Shown piece by piece: positions 24,632-32,731 of a DNA stretch of 64,000 bases. The stretch comes from Lacinutrix sp. MedPE-SW (GTDB taxonomy: Bacteria > Bacteroidota > Bacteroidia > Flavobacteriales > Flavobacteriaceae): positions 62,001 through 126,000 of the forward strand of contig NZ_MPCX01000010.1 in the NCBI RefSeq assembly GCF_001874145.1, written 5' to 3'. The notes under the pieces were generated by a model. The model saw only the letters and a list, made by a program, of their open reading frames with translations. It had not been told where the DNA came from and searched no databases. The position numbers were made by a program, and so were the translations under genes. Numbering within the stretch: position 1 is the stretch's first letter; every line of letters begins with the position of its first letter.

Positions 24632-25756
24632 TTACTTTTTAAAAGTTCTGCCTTTCCATTTGTATTTAGAAAACATAGAAATTAAAGCAATGTAAACAGT
24701 AAAAAAAGGATAGATAAATGCTGATAATATATAACCAGATAAATGTTTTTTTTGACTGAAAAAATCTGCAGACTTATAAATTAAGAGAAAATCTATAATA
24801 CTCTTAAGGACGAAAATAAAAATTAATGCTCTTACAGAAAACAACTGAAGCATGCTTAACACGAGGCTAATAACTATAGTAGCATTCATTAATAAAACAA
24901 TTAGTCCAACTACTTTACCAAATATAGAGTTATAACTCGAGGTTTTTGCAGCCCAACGTTTGCGTTGAGAAACTAATGTTGATACTGTTGGTTGCGCTTT
25001 GGTTTTTACAATTGCATTTTTAGATTTTAAATAATTAACAGCCGTTTTGTCTTTTTCAATTGCCTTTTGAAGCAAAAAAATATCATCACCACTTGCAATA
25101 TTTTCATTTCCACTAAAACCCTTTAAATCTAGAAACCATGATTTTAAATAAGCAAAATTAGCACCATTACATAAAAATGGTTTATTTATACCAAAGCCTC
25201 CAATGGTTGCTCCCATTAAACTTAAAAAATCTATTAATTGAAATTGTTGTATAAATGTGTTTGTATTATGGTAGGCAACTGGAGCAATAACCATTTTGCT
25301 TTTTGTTTTTAAAATAAAAGCGTTAAAAGTGTCTAGCCATAAAACAGGTAGTTGGCAATCGGCATCTGTAGTAATAATCCAATCGTTTTTTGCATTATTT
25401 ATGGCAGAAGTTATAGCGTCTTTTTTGGGAGAATTAGAATTCCTGTTGTTTTTAATTATTTTAAAATTTATCTCTTGGTTTTTAAAATGCTTAGTTATAA
25501 TAGTAACAGAATTGTCTGTAGAATCATCATCAACAAAAAGAATCTCAAAGTGTGTTTTTAAATATTGTAATTTTACGATAGAATCTAATAAAATCTTAAG
25601 GTTTTTGGCTTCATTTCTAAACGGGACAATTATAGAAAAAGTGGTTTTATTTTTAGTTCTTTCAGTATTAAAAATATTAATTCGGTAAAAGCCATAAAGT
25701 AACGCTCCAATAAAGCACAGGTAAATACTTGTAATAATAATAGCTAGAATTATCAT
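24632..25756 (-). CDS. Membrane glycosyltransferase, family 2
   Basis: A 374-residue inverting glycosyltransferase. One N-terminal membrane helix is followed by the GT2 fold: FSIIVPFRNEAKNL, ILFVDDDSTDNS, ITTDADCQLP (DxD) and the QxxRW-type QRKRWAAKTSS. Two to three C-terminal membrane helices follow. It overlaps the downstream part of a UPF0104 gene by the ATGA type of coupling (4 bp), so the two are translated together; such pairs usually decorate or move lipid-linked sugars. Confidence 0.85.
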   Translation of the reverse strand: MIILAIIITSIYLCFIGALLYGFYRINIFNTERTKNKTTFSIIVPFRNEAKNLKILLDSIVKLQYLKTHFEILFVDDDSTDNSVTIITKHFKNQEINFKIIKNNRNSNSPKKDAITSAINNAKNDWIITTDADCQLPVLWLDTFNAFILKTKSKMVIAPVAYHNTNTFIQQFQLIDFLSLMGATIGGFGINKPFLCNGANFAYLKSWFLDLKGFSGNENIASGDDIFLLQKAIEKDKTAVNYLKSKNAIVKTKAQPTVSTLVSQRKRWAAKTSSYNSIFGKVVGLIVLLMNATIVISLVLSMLQLFSVRALIFIFVLKSIIDFLLIYKSADFFSQKKHLSGYILSAFIYPFFTVYIALISMFSKYKWKGRTFKK

Positions 25757-26724
25757 GGTTTTAGCTGCTTTTTATGGTTAAAAGTAAGTACAAAATAACA
25801 ACCTGCCACACTTGGTATTACAAAGTTTAAAATCCACATCGTTGTAATTACAGATAATATTGTAAGCGTGCTTATGCTAGTAAAAGAAAAAAGGAAAACT
25901 GCAACACTACCTTTAACAACAACATCAAAAATAAAGAGTGTTGGTATAATAGATGTTAATAAATACATAGTAGTTATTATAACCATAGCATCGAGGTAAT
26001 GCATATTTACACCAAAAAGTAAGAGTAAATAATAAAATTGAAATGAAAATAATACATAACGAAATATTGAAAATACAGTGACTAAAAAACTAACTTTTAC
26101 AGGAAGATTTTTTAAAAAAAGAAAAATCTTATTAAGGGAAAAACCTTTAATAGTATATTTAGTTTGCTTAACACCTAAAATAAAAAAAACTATAATAACA
26201 ACACCTAAAGTTAATATTCGTAAAATACGATAAACATCTATATTTATTGAGTAAGTACTTGTAAATAGTAATAAGCCAATAGACCCAAAAACTACTGTAA
26301 CAACCATTTGTAAAGTATTGCCAACAAGGTTTAAAAGCATGATTTTTTTTCTATAACTATTAACAAAATATATAGCCTTTGCACCATATTCTCCTATACG
26401 ATTTGGTGTAAATAAAGAAGCAGTTAAAGAACCTAAGGTTTGTTTTGTTGCTTCAAAAAACGATATTTTTTTAATAGTTGAAACTAATTGTTTCCATTTT
26501 AAAATTTCTAAAAACCAATTAAATAAACTTAAAACCAACAGAAAAAATACGTTTTTAGCCGAAAAAAAAGCGTTTTCGTTTAAAAAAGTGAAGAATGTAC
26601 TAAATTTTAAATTTCCATTATTAGCCAATTTGTTATAAATAAAATAGAATGCACCAACTACTATACTCAATTTAATGAGTGCAAAAAAGAATTGCTTAGT
26701 TTTGTAGGGTAAAGAGTAATTCAT
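25753..26724 (-). CDS. UPF0104/LPG-synthase transmembrane-domain protein (flippase-like)
   Basis: A 323-residue integral membrane protein with eight to nine helices. LFNWFLEILKWKQLV, LGSLTASLFTPNRIGEYGAKAIYF and SIIPTLFIFDVVVKGSVAVF are the lysylphosphatidylglycerol synthase TM region / UPF0104 signature (AglD-like). These proteins are thought to flip or transfer lipid-linked substrates. It overlaps the GT2 gene by 4 bp. Confidence 0.8.
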   Translation of the reverse strand: MNYSLPYKTKQFFFALIKLSIVVGAFYFIYNKLANNGNLKFSTFFTFLNENAFFSAKNVFFLLVLSLFNWFLEILKWKQLVSTIKKISFFEATKQTLGSLTASLFTPNRIGEYGAKAIYFVNSYRKKIMLLNLVGNTLQMVVTVVFGSIGLLLFTSTYSINIDVYRILRILTLGVVIIVFFILGVKQTKYTIKGFSLNKIFLFLKNLPVKVSFLVTVFSIFRYVLFSFQFYYLLLLFGVNMHYLDAMVIITTMYLLTSIIPTLFIFDVVVKGSVAVFLFSFTSISTLTILSVITTMWILNFVIPSVAGCYFVLTFNHKKQLKP

Positions 26725-26803
26725 TTTTTTTCTGAAGTTGATTCAGGATTCTATAGAATGAGTCTTATTTTTTTAGACTACAAATTAAATCAATTATTAC
26801 CCA

Positions 26804-27433
26804 ATGAAGACTTCATTTAAATACTATTGTACATTTATATTGTTATTTTGTTTCGTTAACTATGGTTTTTCTCAAAAAGAAACAGCTAAATGGAAAGCCT
26901 TAATTGCTTTAGGATTAAACAGTCCGTCACAAGGTGGTTTTGTTGAAGGTTTTGAAGGTAATACAGTAAATTTCCCGACTATAAATTTGGGAGTACAGCG
27001 AATGTTTACTCCAAAATATGGTGTTAAGTTAGATTTAGGTTACAATCGTTTTGGTGTTGAAAATGAGTTGTTTGAAAATAAAATTAATTACACGCGCATA
27101 AATGCGCAGTTGGTTTACGATACGTCTCAGGTTTTTTATTTTTTACCACAAAACGTAACTTTAGTTGGGCATATAGGTCCAGGATATTCTATGGTAAAAC
27201 CTCTAGGTGATTTTAAAGACAATGATGTGTCTTATTTAAATGCAATGGCAGGAATAGAAATACATCATTACGTATCTAGAACTGTAAATGTTTTTGCCGA
27301 TGTTTCTTATATCTATGGTTTTAGCAGTGATTTTGAAAATGTAGAATCTGGTTTAGGTTCTTTTAACGGTAATGTTGCAACGCTTACTTTTGGTGTAGCA
27401 ATATCTTTAAGCGGTTGTGTAACCTGTAATTAA
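26804..27433 (+). CDS. Outer-membrane beta-barrel protein (OmpA-like porin fold)
   Basis: A 209-residue exported protein. Signal peptide about residues 1-23 (LLFCFVNYGFSQK). Alternating strands (NLGVQRMFTPKYGVKLDLGYNRFG; ARINAQLVYDTSQVFYF; GHIGPGYSMV; ATLTFGVAISL) suit a small eight-stranded barrel. It ends with CVTCN. Its stop codon is immediately followed by the ruvC ATG, an unusual operon partner. Confidence 0.75.
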   Translation: MKTSFKYYCTFILLFCFVNYGFSQKETAKWKALIALGLNSPSQGGFVEGFEGNTVNFPTINLGVQRMFTPKYGVKLDLGYNRFGVENELFENKINYTRINAQLVYDTSQVFYFLPQNVTLVGHIGPGYSMVKPLGDFKDNDVSYLNAMAGIEIHHYVSRTVNVFADVSYIYGFSSDFENVESGLGSFNGNVATLTFGVAISLSGCVTCN

Positions 27434-27988
27434 ATGGCAGAAGAAAAAATTATATTAGGTATCGATCCTGGAACCACAATTATGGGTTTTGGACTTATAA
27501 AAGTGGTAAATAAAAAAATGCATTTTTTACAACTTAATGAGCTAGACTTAAAAAAATACGACGATCATTATTTAAAGCTAAAACTAATTTTTGAACGTAC
27601 TATAGAATTAATAGATACACATCATCCAGATGAAATTGCTATAGAAGCACCTTTTTTTGGAAAAAATGTACAAAGTATGCTTAAGCTTGGTCGTGCACAA
27701 GGCGTCGCAATGGCTGCCGGTTTGTCTCGGGAAATACCAGTAACAGAATACGCTCCAAAAAAAATTAAAATGGCAATAACAGGAAATGGAAATGCAAGTA
27801 AAGAACAGGTAGCAAAAATGCTGCAAGGTATGCTTGGTATAAAAAAACTTCCAAAAAACTTGGATGCTATGGATGGTTTAGGAGCTGCTGTTTGTCATTT
27901 TTACAACCAAGGACGTGTTGAAATTGGCAAAAGTTATTCTGGTTGGAGTGCTTTTGTTAAGCAAAATGAAAAGCGCGTGAAAAAGTAA
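27434..27988 (+). CDS. ruvC: Crossover junction endodeoxyribonuclease RuvC
   Basis: A 184-residue Holliday junction resolvase. LGIDPGTTIMGFG holds the first catalytic aspartate (D11). AIEAPFFGKNVQSMLKLGRAQGV carries the catalytic glutamate, and LDAMDGLGAAVCHF carries the C-terminal acidic pair. Length matches the family (~170-185). It begins directly at the stop of the upstream gene and is followed 6 bp later by hemW. Confidence 0.95.
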   Translation: MAEEKIILGIDPGTTIMGFGLIKVVNKKMHFLQLNELDLKKYDDHYLKLKLIFERTIELIDTHHPDEIAIEAPFFGKNVQSMLKLGRAQGVAMAAGLSREIPVTEYAPKKIKMAITGNGNASKEQVAKMLQGMLGIKKLPKNLDAMDGLGAAVCHFYNQGRVEIGKSYSGWSAFVKQNEKRVKK

Positions 27989-27994
27989 AAATAA

Positions 27995-29122
27995 ATGTCT
28001 GGAATTTACATTCACATACCATTTTGCAAGCAAGCTTGCCACTACTGCGATTTTCATTTTTCTACCTCAATGAAGAAGAAAGATGAGCTAATTAATGCTT
28101 TAATTAAAGAATTAGAAATAAGAAAAACCGAGTTTAATAATATAACTGTAGAAACCATTTATTTTGGAGGTGGAACACCATCGCTTTTATCTACTTTAGA
28201 AATTAACAAGATTATTGATGCGGTTTATAGTAATTATGAAGTTATAAATAATCCTGAAATAACCTTAGAGGCTAATCCAGACGATTTAAACAACCAGCAA
28301 ATAATTAAGCTATCACATTCACCAATTAATAGGTTGTCTATAGGCATACAATCTTTTCATGAAAAAGATTTAAAACTCATGAATAGAGCTCATAATTCAA
28401 GTGAAGCTAAATCCTGTTTAGTAGAAGCGACTAAGTATTTTAATAATATTTCTTTAGATTTAATTTACGGTATTCCTGGAACAACACATGCAGAATGGGA
28501 AGAGAATATAGCTATTGCATTAAGTTTTGGTGTTAACCATATATCCAGCTATGCTTTAACTGTAGAACCTAAAACAGCATTAGCATCGTTTATAAAAAAA
28601 GGAATAATTGATAATGTAGACGATGCATTAGCCCAAGAGCAATTTCATATTTTAATAGAAAAATTAGCTCAAAATAACTTTATACACTATGAGCTTTCTA
28701 ATTTTGGAAAAGAAGGCTTTTTTAGTAAAAACAACTCTGCTTATTGGCAAGGTAAACCGTATATTGGTATAGGTCCATCGGCACATTCTTTTAATGGTAA
28801 ACAACGTGGCTGGAATGTTAGAAATAATACCAAATACATAAAATCTATAGAGAATAATACCTTACCAATAGAAATTGAAACGCTAACAATAACAGATCAA
28901 TATAACGAGTATGTAATGACTGGTTTACGTACTGTTTGGGGAGTTTCAATACAAAAAATAGATTCAGATTTTGGTGAACATTTTAAAGTTTATTTATTAA
29001 AACAAGCTCAAAAATTTATTAAAGAGCAATTACTTTATATTGAAAACAATAAACTTCTTGTAACCAAAAAAGGAAAGTTTTTAAGTGATGGTATTGCTAG
29101 CGATTTATTTATGTTAAATTAA
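27995..29122 (+). CDS. hemW: Radical SAM haem chaperone HemW
   Basis: A 375-residue radical SAM protein. The [4Fe-4S] motif is C11-x3-C15-x2-C18 in IPFCKQACHYCDFHF; the family continues with YFGGGTPSLL, NPDD, RLSIGIQSF and LIYGIPGTTHAEW. It lacks the extra N-terminal part of HemN (coproporphyrinogen dehydrogenase), so it is the haem-inserting HemW. Downstream in the window lie haem-dependent sensors (H-NOX, FIST), but no operon links them. Confidence 0.92.
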   Translation: MSGIYIHIPFCKQACHYCDFHFSTSMKKKDELINALIKELEIRKTEFNNITVETIYFGGGTPSLLSTLEINKIIDAVYSNYEVINNPEITLEANPDDLNNQQIIKLSHSPINRLSIGIQSFHEKDLKLMNRAHNSSEAKSCLVEATKYFNNISLDLIYGIPGTTHAEWEENIAIALSFGVNHISSYALTVEPKTALASFIKKGIIDNVDDALAQEQFHILIEKLAQNNFIHYELSNFGKEGFFSKNNSAYWQGKPYIGIGPSAHSFNGKQRGWNVRNNTKYIKSIENNTLPIEIETLTITDQYNEYVMTGLRTVWGVSIQKIDSDFGEHFKVYLLKQAQKFIKEQLLYIENNKLLVTKKGKFLSDGIASDLFMLN

Positions 29123-29238
29123 ATTTCGTATTTTAAAATAGAAACCATCTAGGGATTTTTAAATTTATAAGCTTGAAAATTTCTTTTTTAATTAATTTAG
29201 CAACAACCAAAACGTCTACAAAAAAAGTTTAAAAAACA

Positions 29239-29985
29239 ATGATAGCGACAATACAAATAAATTCAAAAAAAATAAAAATAGATTTATCAAAACCACTAGA
29301 TATTTCTATGCCATTACGCGCTTCAGAAAAAAATGTAAACGCATGGTATGTTAATGCTCCAAAAATAGAACCGGTTAAAGTAGATGAGTGGATTGCAAGT
29401 GTGGCACAAGGAGCAGATATTAACTTTAATAACATAAGTTTTAATCCTCATGCACATGGAACGCACACAGAAAGTGTTGGCCATATTACTAAAGAGGTTT
29501 ATAACGTAAATAAATGCTTTAAGCGTTTTATGTTTACTGCAGAGTTAATAAGTGTTGCGCCAGAAGTTGTTGGAGAAGATGAGGTGATATCAAAAAAACA
29601 AATTCAGTTTTTATTAAAAAGAAAAAAGCCAGAAGCCATCATTATTAGAAGTATGCCAAATACAAAAGATAAAAAGTCTAGGCAGTATTCGCATACCAAT
29701 TGGCCGTATTTAACAGAGGAAGCAGCTGTGTTTTTAAGAGAAAAAGGAATTAAACATTTACTTATAGATTTACCAAGTGTAGACAAAGAAAAGGATAACG
29801 GGCAATTACTGGCACACAAAGCTTTTTGGAATGTAAATGGTGAAATAAGAAAAGAATCTACCATTACAGAGCTTATTTATGTGCCTAACAAAGTAAAAGA
29901 TGGTAGTTATATTATAAACTTTCAAATAGCACCTTTTGTAAACGATGCTACACCAAGTAAACCTATATTATACAAAATAGAATAA
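29239..29985 (+). CDS. Cyclase-family metal hydrolase (kynurenine formamidase-like)
   Basis: A 248-residue member of the cyclase/Kyn formamidase fold. The metal-binding motif appears as NPHAHGTHTESVGHI (H-x-G-T-H-x-E/D), preceded by LSKPLDISMPL. FLREKGIKHLLIDLPSVD and HKAFWNVNGEI follow, consistent with the fold. The physiological substrate is unknown; a hydrolase of N-formyl or cyclic amide compounds is likely. Its stop overlaps the DUF4230 start by one base. Confidence 0.8.
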   Translation: MIATIQINSKKIKIDLSKPLDISMPLRASEKNVNAWYVNAPKIEPVKVDEWIASVAQGADINFNNISFNPHAHGTHTESVGHITKEVYNVNKCFKRFMFTAELISVAPEVVGEDEVISKKQIQFLLKRKKPEAIIIRSMPNTKDKKSRQYSHTNWPYLTEEAAVFLREKGIKHLLIDLPSVDKEKDNGQLLAHKAFWNVNGEIRKESTITELIYVPNKVKDGSYIINFQIAPFVNDATPSKPILYKIE

Positions 29986-30596
29986 TGGATATTATTTTTT
30001 CAATCATATTTGGAGTTATAGCTGCATTAGGAGTAAACACTTATATAAAACACATACAAAGCAAAAAACTAGCACAGTCACAATCGGTTATTTTATTAGA
30101 TAAAATAAAAAAGGTGTGTAAGTTTATAACTGTTGAAGGTGACTTTGCAGAAATTTACCATTATGAAGATGTAAAAGAGCGTTTTTTAAAACTTGTTTCA
30201 AGTAGAAAAAAAGCCTTAGTAGTTATTGATGCAAAAGCATATGTTGGTTTCGATTTATCTAAAATAGATATGGATGCAAATCCAGAAACAAAAAAAGTGA
30301 CGCTTAAGCATTTCCCAAAACCAGAGGTATTATCTATAGAAACCAATTTAAAATATTACGACAAAAAAGACGGTATTTTCAATAAATTTCAAGCAAACGA
30401 TTTAACAGCATTACATAACGAAGCAAAGTTGCATATTAGGGATAAAGTGCCAGAAAGTGGCTTGTTTCAAATAGCAAAAAAAGAAGCTTTAGAATCTGTT
30501 TTATTAATAGAAGGTATTGTACAAACTATAGGCTGGAAATTAGACTACTCTGCTTTAGAGGTTGGTAGTGAGGTTGTTAAGGAGTTGAAAAACTGA
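29985..30596 (+). CDS. DUF4230 protein
   Basis: A 203-residue protein with one N-terminal membrane helix (IIFSIIFGVIAALGVNTYI) and an extracytoplasmic domain typical of DUF4230: KICKF-like VCKFITVEGDFAEIYHYED, KKALVVIDAKAYVGFDLSKI and LKHFPKPEVLSIE. Function unknown. Translationally coupled to the cyclase gene. Confidence 0.8.
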   Translation: MDIIFSIIFGVIAALGVNTYIKHIQSKKLAQSQSVILLDKIKKVCKFITVEGDFAEIYHYEDVKERFLKLVSSRKKALVVIDAKAYVGFDLSKIDMDANPETKKVTLKHFPKPEVLSIETNLKYYDKKDGIFNKFQANDLTALHNEAKLHIRDKVPESGLFQIAKKEALESVLLIEGIVQTIGWKLDYSALEVGSEVVKELKN

Positions 30597-30732
30597 GTAT
30601 TTTATGCGGTAAAAGCTGCGGTTTGTCTATGTTTTTTTACTTTTAAGCGAATTTTAATGATGTTGGGTACTAATAAAAATGTTTCAATTGTTATTATTAT
30701 AGATTTATAACTTAACCTAAATTAATCATGTT

Positions 30733-30867
30733 ATGAAAAAATTTATAACTTACATTAACGAAGTATTAGAGAGTTTAGATATTTACACTAATGTGAATTC
30801 AAAACCAAAAGCCATCAAATCACCAAAAATAACTTCAAAAAAAGATAAGCTTTTAGAAGATAAATAG
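30733..30867 (+). CDS. Small hypothetical protein (44 residues)
   Basis: A short frame (MKKFITYINEVLESLDIY at the N-terminus, then a lysine/serine-rich tail ending KLLEDK). It has an amphipathic N-terminal helix and highly basic tail. It sits 20 bp before the MmcQ/YjbR gene. No family is recognised; it could be a genuine small protein or a leader frame. Confidence 0.4.
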   Translation: MKKFITYINEVLESLDIYTNVNSKPKAIKSPKITSKKDKLLEDK

Positions 30868-30887
30868 ATTTTCTGTAAATTTATTTA

Positions 30888-31253
30888 ATGAATATTCAAT
30901 ATATACGCGATTACTGTCTTAATAAACCACATACAATTGAGACTTTTCCATTTGATCAAAACACCTTAGTATTTAAAGTTGCAGACAAAATGTTTGCATT
31001 AGTACCTTTAGAGAAATGGGAACAAGGTTTAGCAGCTATAAGCTTAAAAGCAAAACCAGAATATTCTATAGAGTTAAGAGCAGAAAATAGAAGTGTAGAG
31101 CCTGCATTTCATATGAATAAAAAACATTGGAATACTATACATCTTTATAAAGCAGAATTACAACCAGAATTAATATTAAAACTAATAGATCACTCTTATA
31201 CAATGGTTGTACAAACAATGTCTAAAAAAAAGCAAAAAGAGTTAGGCTTCTAA
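30888..31253 (+). CDS. MmcQ/YjbR family DNA-binding-like protein
   Basis: A 121-residue CyaY-like-fold protein. MNIQYIRDYCLNKPHTIETFPFDQ (residues 1-24), VFKVADKMFALVP, ISLKAKPE and the C-terminal HWNTIHLY...LIDHSYTMVVQTMSKKKQKE match the family. Described as MmcQ/YjbR; a double-wing DNA-binding fold has been reported for members, but the role is unclear. Confidence 0.88.
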   Translation: MNIQYIRDYCLNKPHTIETFPFDQNTLVFKVADKMFALVPLEKWEQGLAAISLKAKPEYSIELRAENRSVEPAFHMNKKHWNTIHLYKAELQPELILKLIDHSYTMVVQTMSKKKQKELGF

Positions 31254-31258
31254 TTTTG

Positions 31259-31345
31259 TTCGTCGATACATAATTGCTAATTATCGTCGTTAAGGTGGTA
31301 AGTATCGAAATAATAAAAAAATCTTTAACCTCAGTGTTAGTTTTG
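31259..31345 (+). promoter_or_regulatory. Composite regulatory element A (upstream of the 92-residue gene)
   Basis: Box 1 TTCGTCGATA at 31259-31268, a degenerate position for box 2 21 bp later, ATCGAAA at 31304-31310, and -7 box TAGTTTTG at 31338-31345 (34 bp after the ATCGAAA start). Box 1 to ATCGAAA is 40 bp, the same as 21+19 in the best copies. No -33 TTTG is present. Confidence 0.65.
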
Positions 31346-31373
31346 TAAAGAAATTAATGCAATACACAACACT

Positions 31374-31652
31374 ATGGTAATGAGTTTTTTACACACAGGT
31401 TTTTTAAAATATTTAAATACAACACAATCAACTGCACCTTTAGTAAAAGGCTCAACTCATAATATCTTAAAAAAAGATTATGAGTTAGCTTTAAAAACTA
31501 ACTTAAAACAGTTAGAGTTTATTTCTCGATTAGAAATGCATTTAGATAATTCATTAACACACATATACTCATTAAAATTTTTACAAGAATTAAACAACAT
31601 AAAAGCACAAGCACAAAACAAAACAATACAATCTATTAAGTATTGTAAATAA
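31374..31652 (+). CDS. Small hypothetical protein under the shared regulatory element
   Basis: A 92-residue, mildly basic protein without signal peptide or membrane helix. Helical segments KDYELALKTNLKQLEFISRLEMHLD and SLKFLQELNNIKAQAQN dominate (about residues 34-85). I recognise no family. It has its own element-A promoter and lies directly before the NO-sensing operon, whose promoter is of the same type, so it is a likely regulon member. ATG at 31380 is an alternative start. Confidence 0.6.
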   Translation: MVMSFLHTGFLKYLNTTQSTAPLVKGSTHNILKKDYELALKTNLKQLEFISRLEMHLDNSLTHIYSLKFLQELNNIKAQAQNKTIQSIKYCK

Positions 31653-31670
31653 TATGTTTTTAAATTACCA

Positions 31671-31757
31671 TTCGTCGACACTTAAACGTTATCCGTCTAC
31701 ACTAGATAGGGCTTAATCGAAATTAAGCAGTAAACTAATACATACTAGCTAAATTTG
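31671..31757 (+). promoter_or_regulatory. Composite regulatory element B (promoter of the sensor operon)
   Basis: Box 1 TTCGTCGACA at 31671-31680, box 2 TCCGTCTACA at 31692-31701 (21 bp apart), ATCGAAA at 31716-31722 and TAAATTTG at 31750-31757. Spacing ATCGAAA to -7 is 34 bp. The operon carrying the LytTR gene would thus be autoregulated. Confidence 0.75.
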
Positions 31758-31778
31758 TCTACAATAAAAACCCTCATA

Positions 31779-32192
31779 ATGGTAACAAAACTTAAAATAC
31801 TTCTTATCGAAGATGATATGATTGAAATTATGAAATTGAATAGAACAATTTCTAAATTAGAATTAAATCATGAAATTATTGAAGCTAATAATGGAGAAGA
31901 AGCATTACAAATTTTAGAAAAAAAAGACAGTTTACCAGATATAATTTTATTAGATTTAAACATGCCAAAAATAAATGGTATTGAATTTTTAAATATTTTA
32001 AAGAATAACGACGTGTTAAAATACATACCAACTGTTATTTTAACAACATCTAACAATCAAAAAGACTTATTAGAATGTTATAAAATAGGCGTAGCAGGTT
32101 ATGTTATAAAACCTTTAAAATATGAAGATTATGTTTCTAAAATCGATAAATTATTAGCATATTGGAGTATTAACGAGTTAATAAAAGTATAA
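31779..32192 (+). CDS. Single-domain response regulator (Rcp1/CheY-like)
   Basis: A 137-residue receiver with no output domain. LLIEDDMIEI holds the acidic pair, D59 in IILLDLNMPKING is the phosphoacceptor, T in VILTTSNNQ and K in YVIKPLKYEDY complete the site. The start is ATG 31779; an upstream TTG at 31755 lies inside the -7 box. First gene of an operon in which all junctions overlap or abut. Such stand-alone receivers often feed an HPt protein in phosphorelays; an HPt gene lies in the same operon. Confidence 0.88.
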   Translation: MVTKLKILLIEDDMIEIMKLNRTISKLELNHEIIEANNGEEALQILEKKDSLPDIILLDLNMPKINGIEFLNILKNNDVLKYIPTVILTTSNNQKDLLECYKIGVAGYVIKPLKYEDYVSKIDKLLAYWSINELIKV

Positions 32193-32731
32193 TGAAAGGC
32201 ATCGTATTTACAGAATTTTTAGAATTAGTTGAAGATAAGTTTGGTCTAGAAATGGTAGATAATATTATTTCAAGCTCTAATCTCGAGTCTAATGGTATTT
32301 ATACTGCGGTTGGTACTTATAGTTTTTCTGAAATGCTACAACTTTTAGAACATCTAAGTAAAAATACAGGTATATCTATAGATAATTTATTATTAGTATA
32401 TGCAGAGCATTTTTTTAGTGTGATAGAAAATAGTTATCCTGGTCTTTTAGCAACTTATAAAGATCCTATTGAAATGATCTCATCAATAGAAAACCACATT
32501 CATGTTGAAGTTAGAAAAATTTATCCAGATGCAGAATTACCAACATTTGAAGTTATAGAAAAAACAGATAACAACCTTATAATGGTATATAAATCTAGTA
32601 GAGCAATGCATCATTTTGGCTTAGGTTTAATGAATAAAACGTTTGAACATTTTAATTCTACAGCAACAATAGAATTAGAAAAAATTAAAGAAGACGGTAC
32701 AGAAGTGAGATTTGTTATTAATAAAAATTAA
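32192..32731 (+). CDS. H-NOX (haem nitric oxide/oxygen binding) sensor
   Basis: A 179-residue haem-binding sensor. The N-terminus MKGIVFTEFLELVEDKFG is the H-NOX signature. The proximal haem ligand is H104 in NHIHVEVRKIYPDAELPTF. The haem propionate-binding Y-x-S-x-R motif is Y133-S135-R137 in MVYKSSRAM. The spacing equals that of structurally known H-NOX proteins. There is no distal tyrosine of the O2-binding subclass visible at the usual position, so NO selectivity is favoured (inference). It overlaps the genes on both sides by one base; the next gene encodes its probable kinase partner. Confidence 0.93.
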   Translation: MKGIVFTEFLELVEDKFGLEMVDNIISSSNLESNGIYTAVGTYSFSEMLQLLEHLSKNTGISIDNLLLVYAEHFFSVIENSYPGLLATYKDPIEMISSIENHIHVEVRKIYPDAELPTFEVIEKTDNNLIMVYKSSRAMHHFGLGLMNKTFEHFNSTATIELEKIKEDGTEVRFVINKN

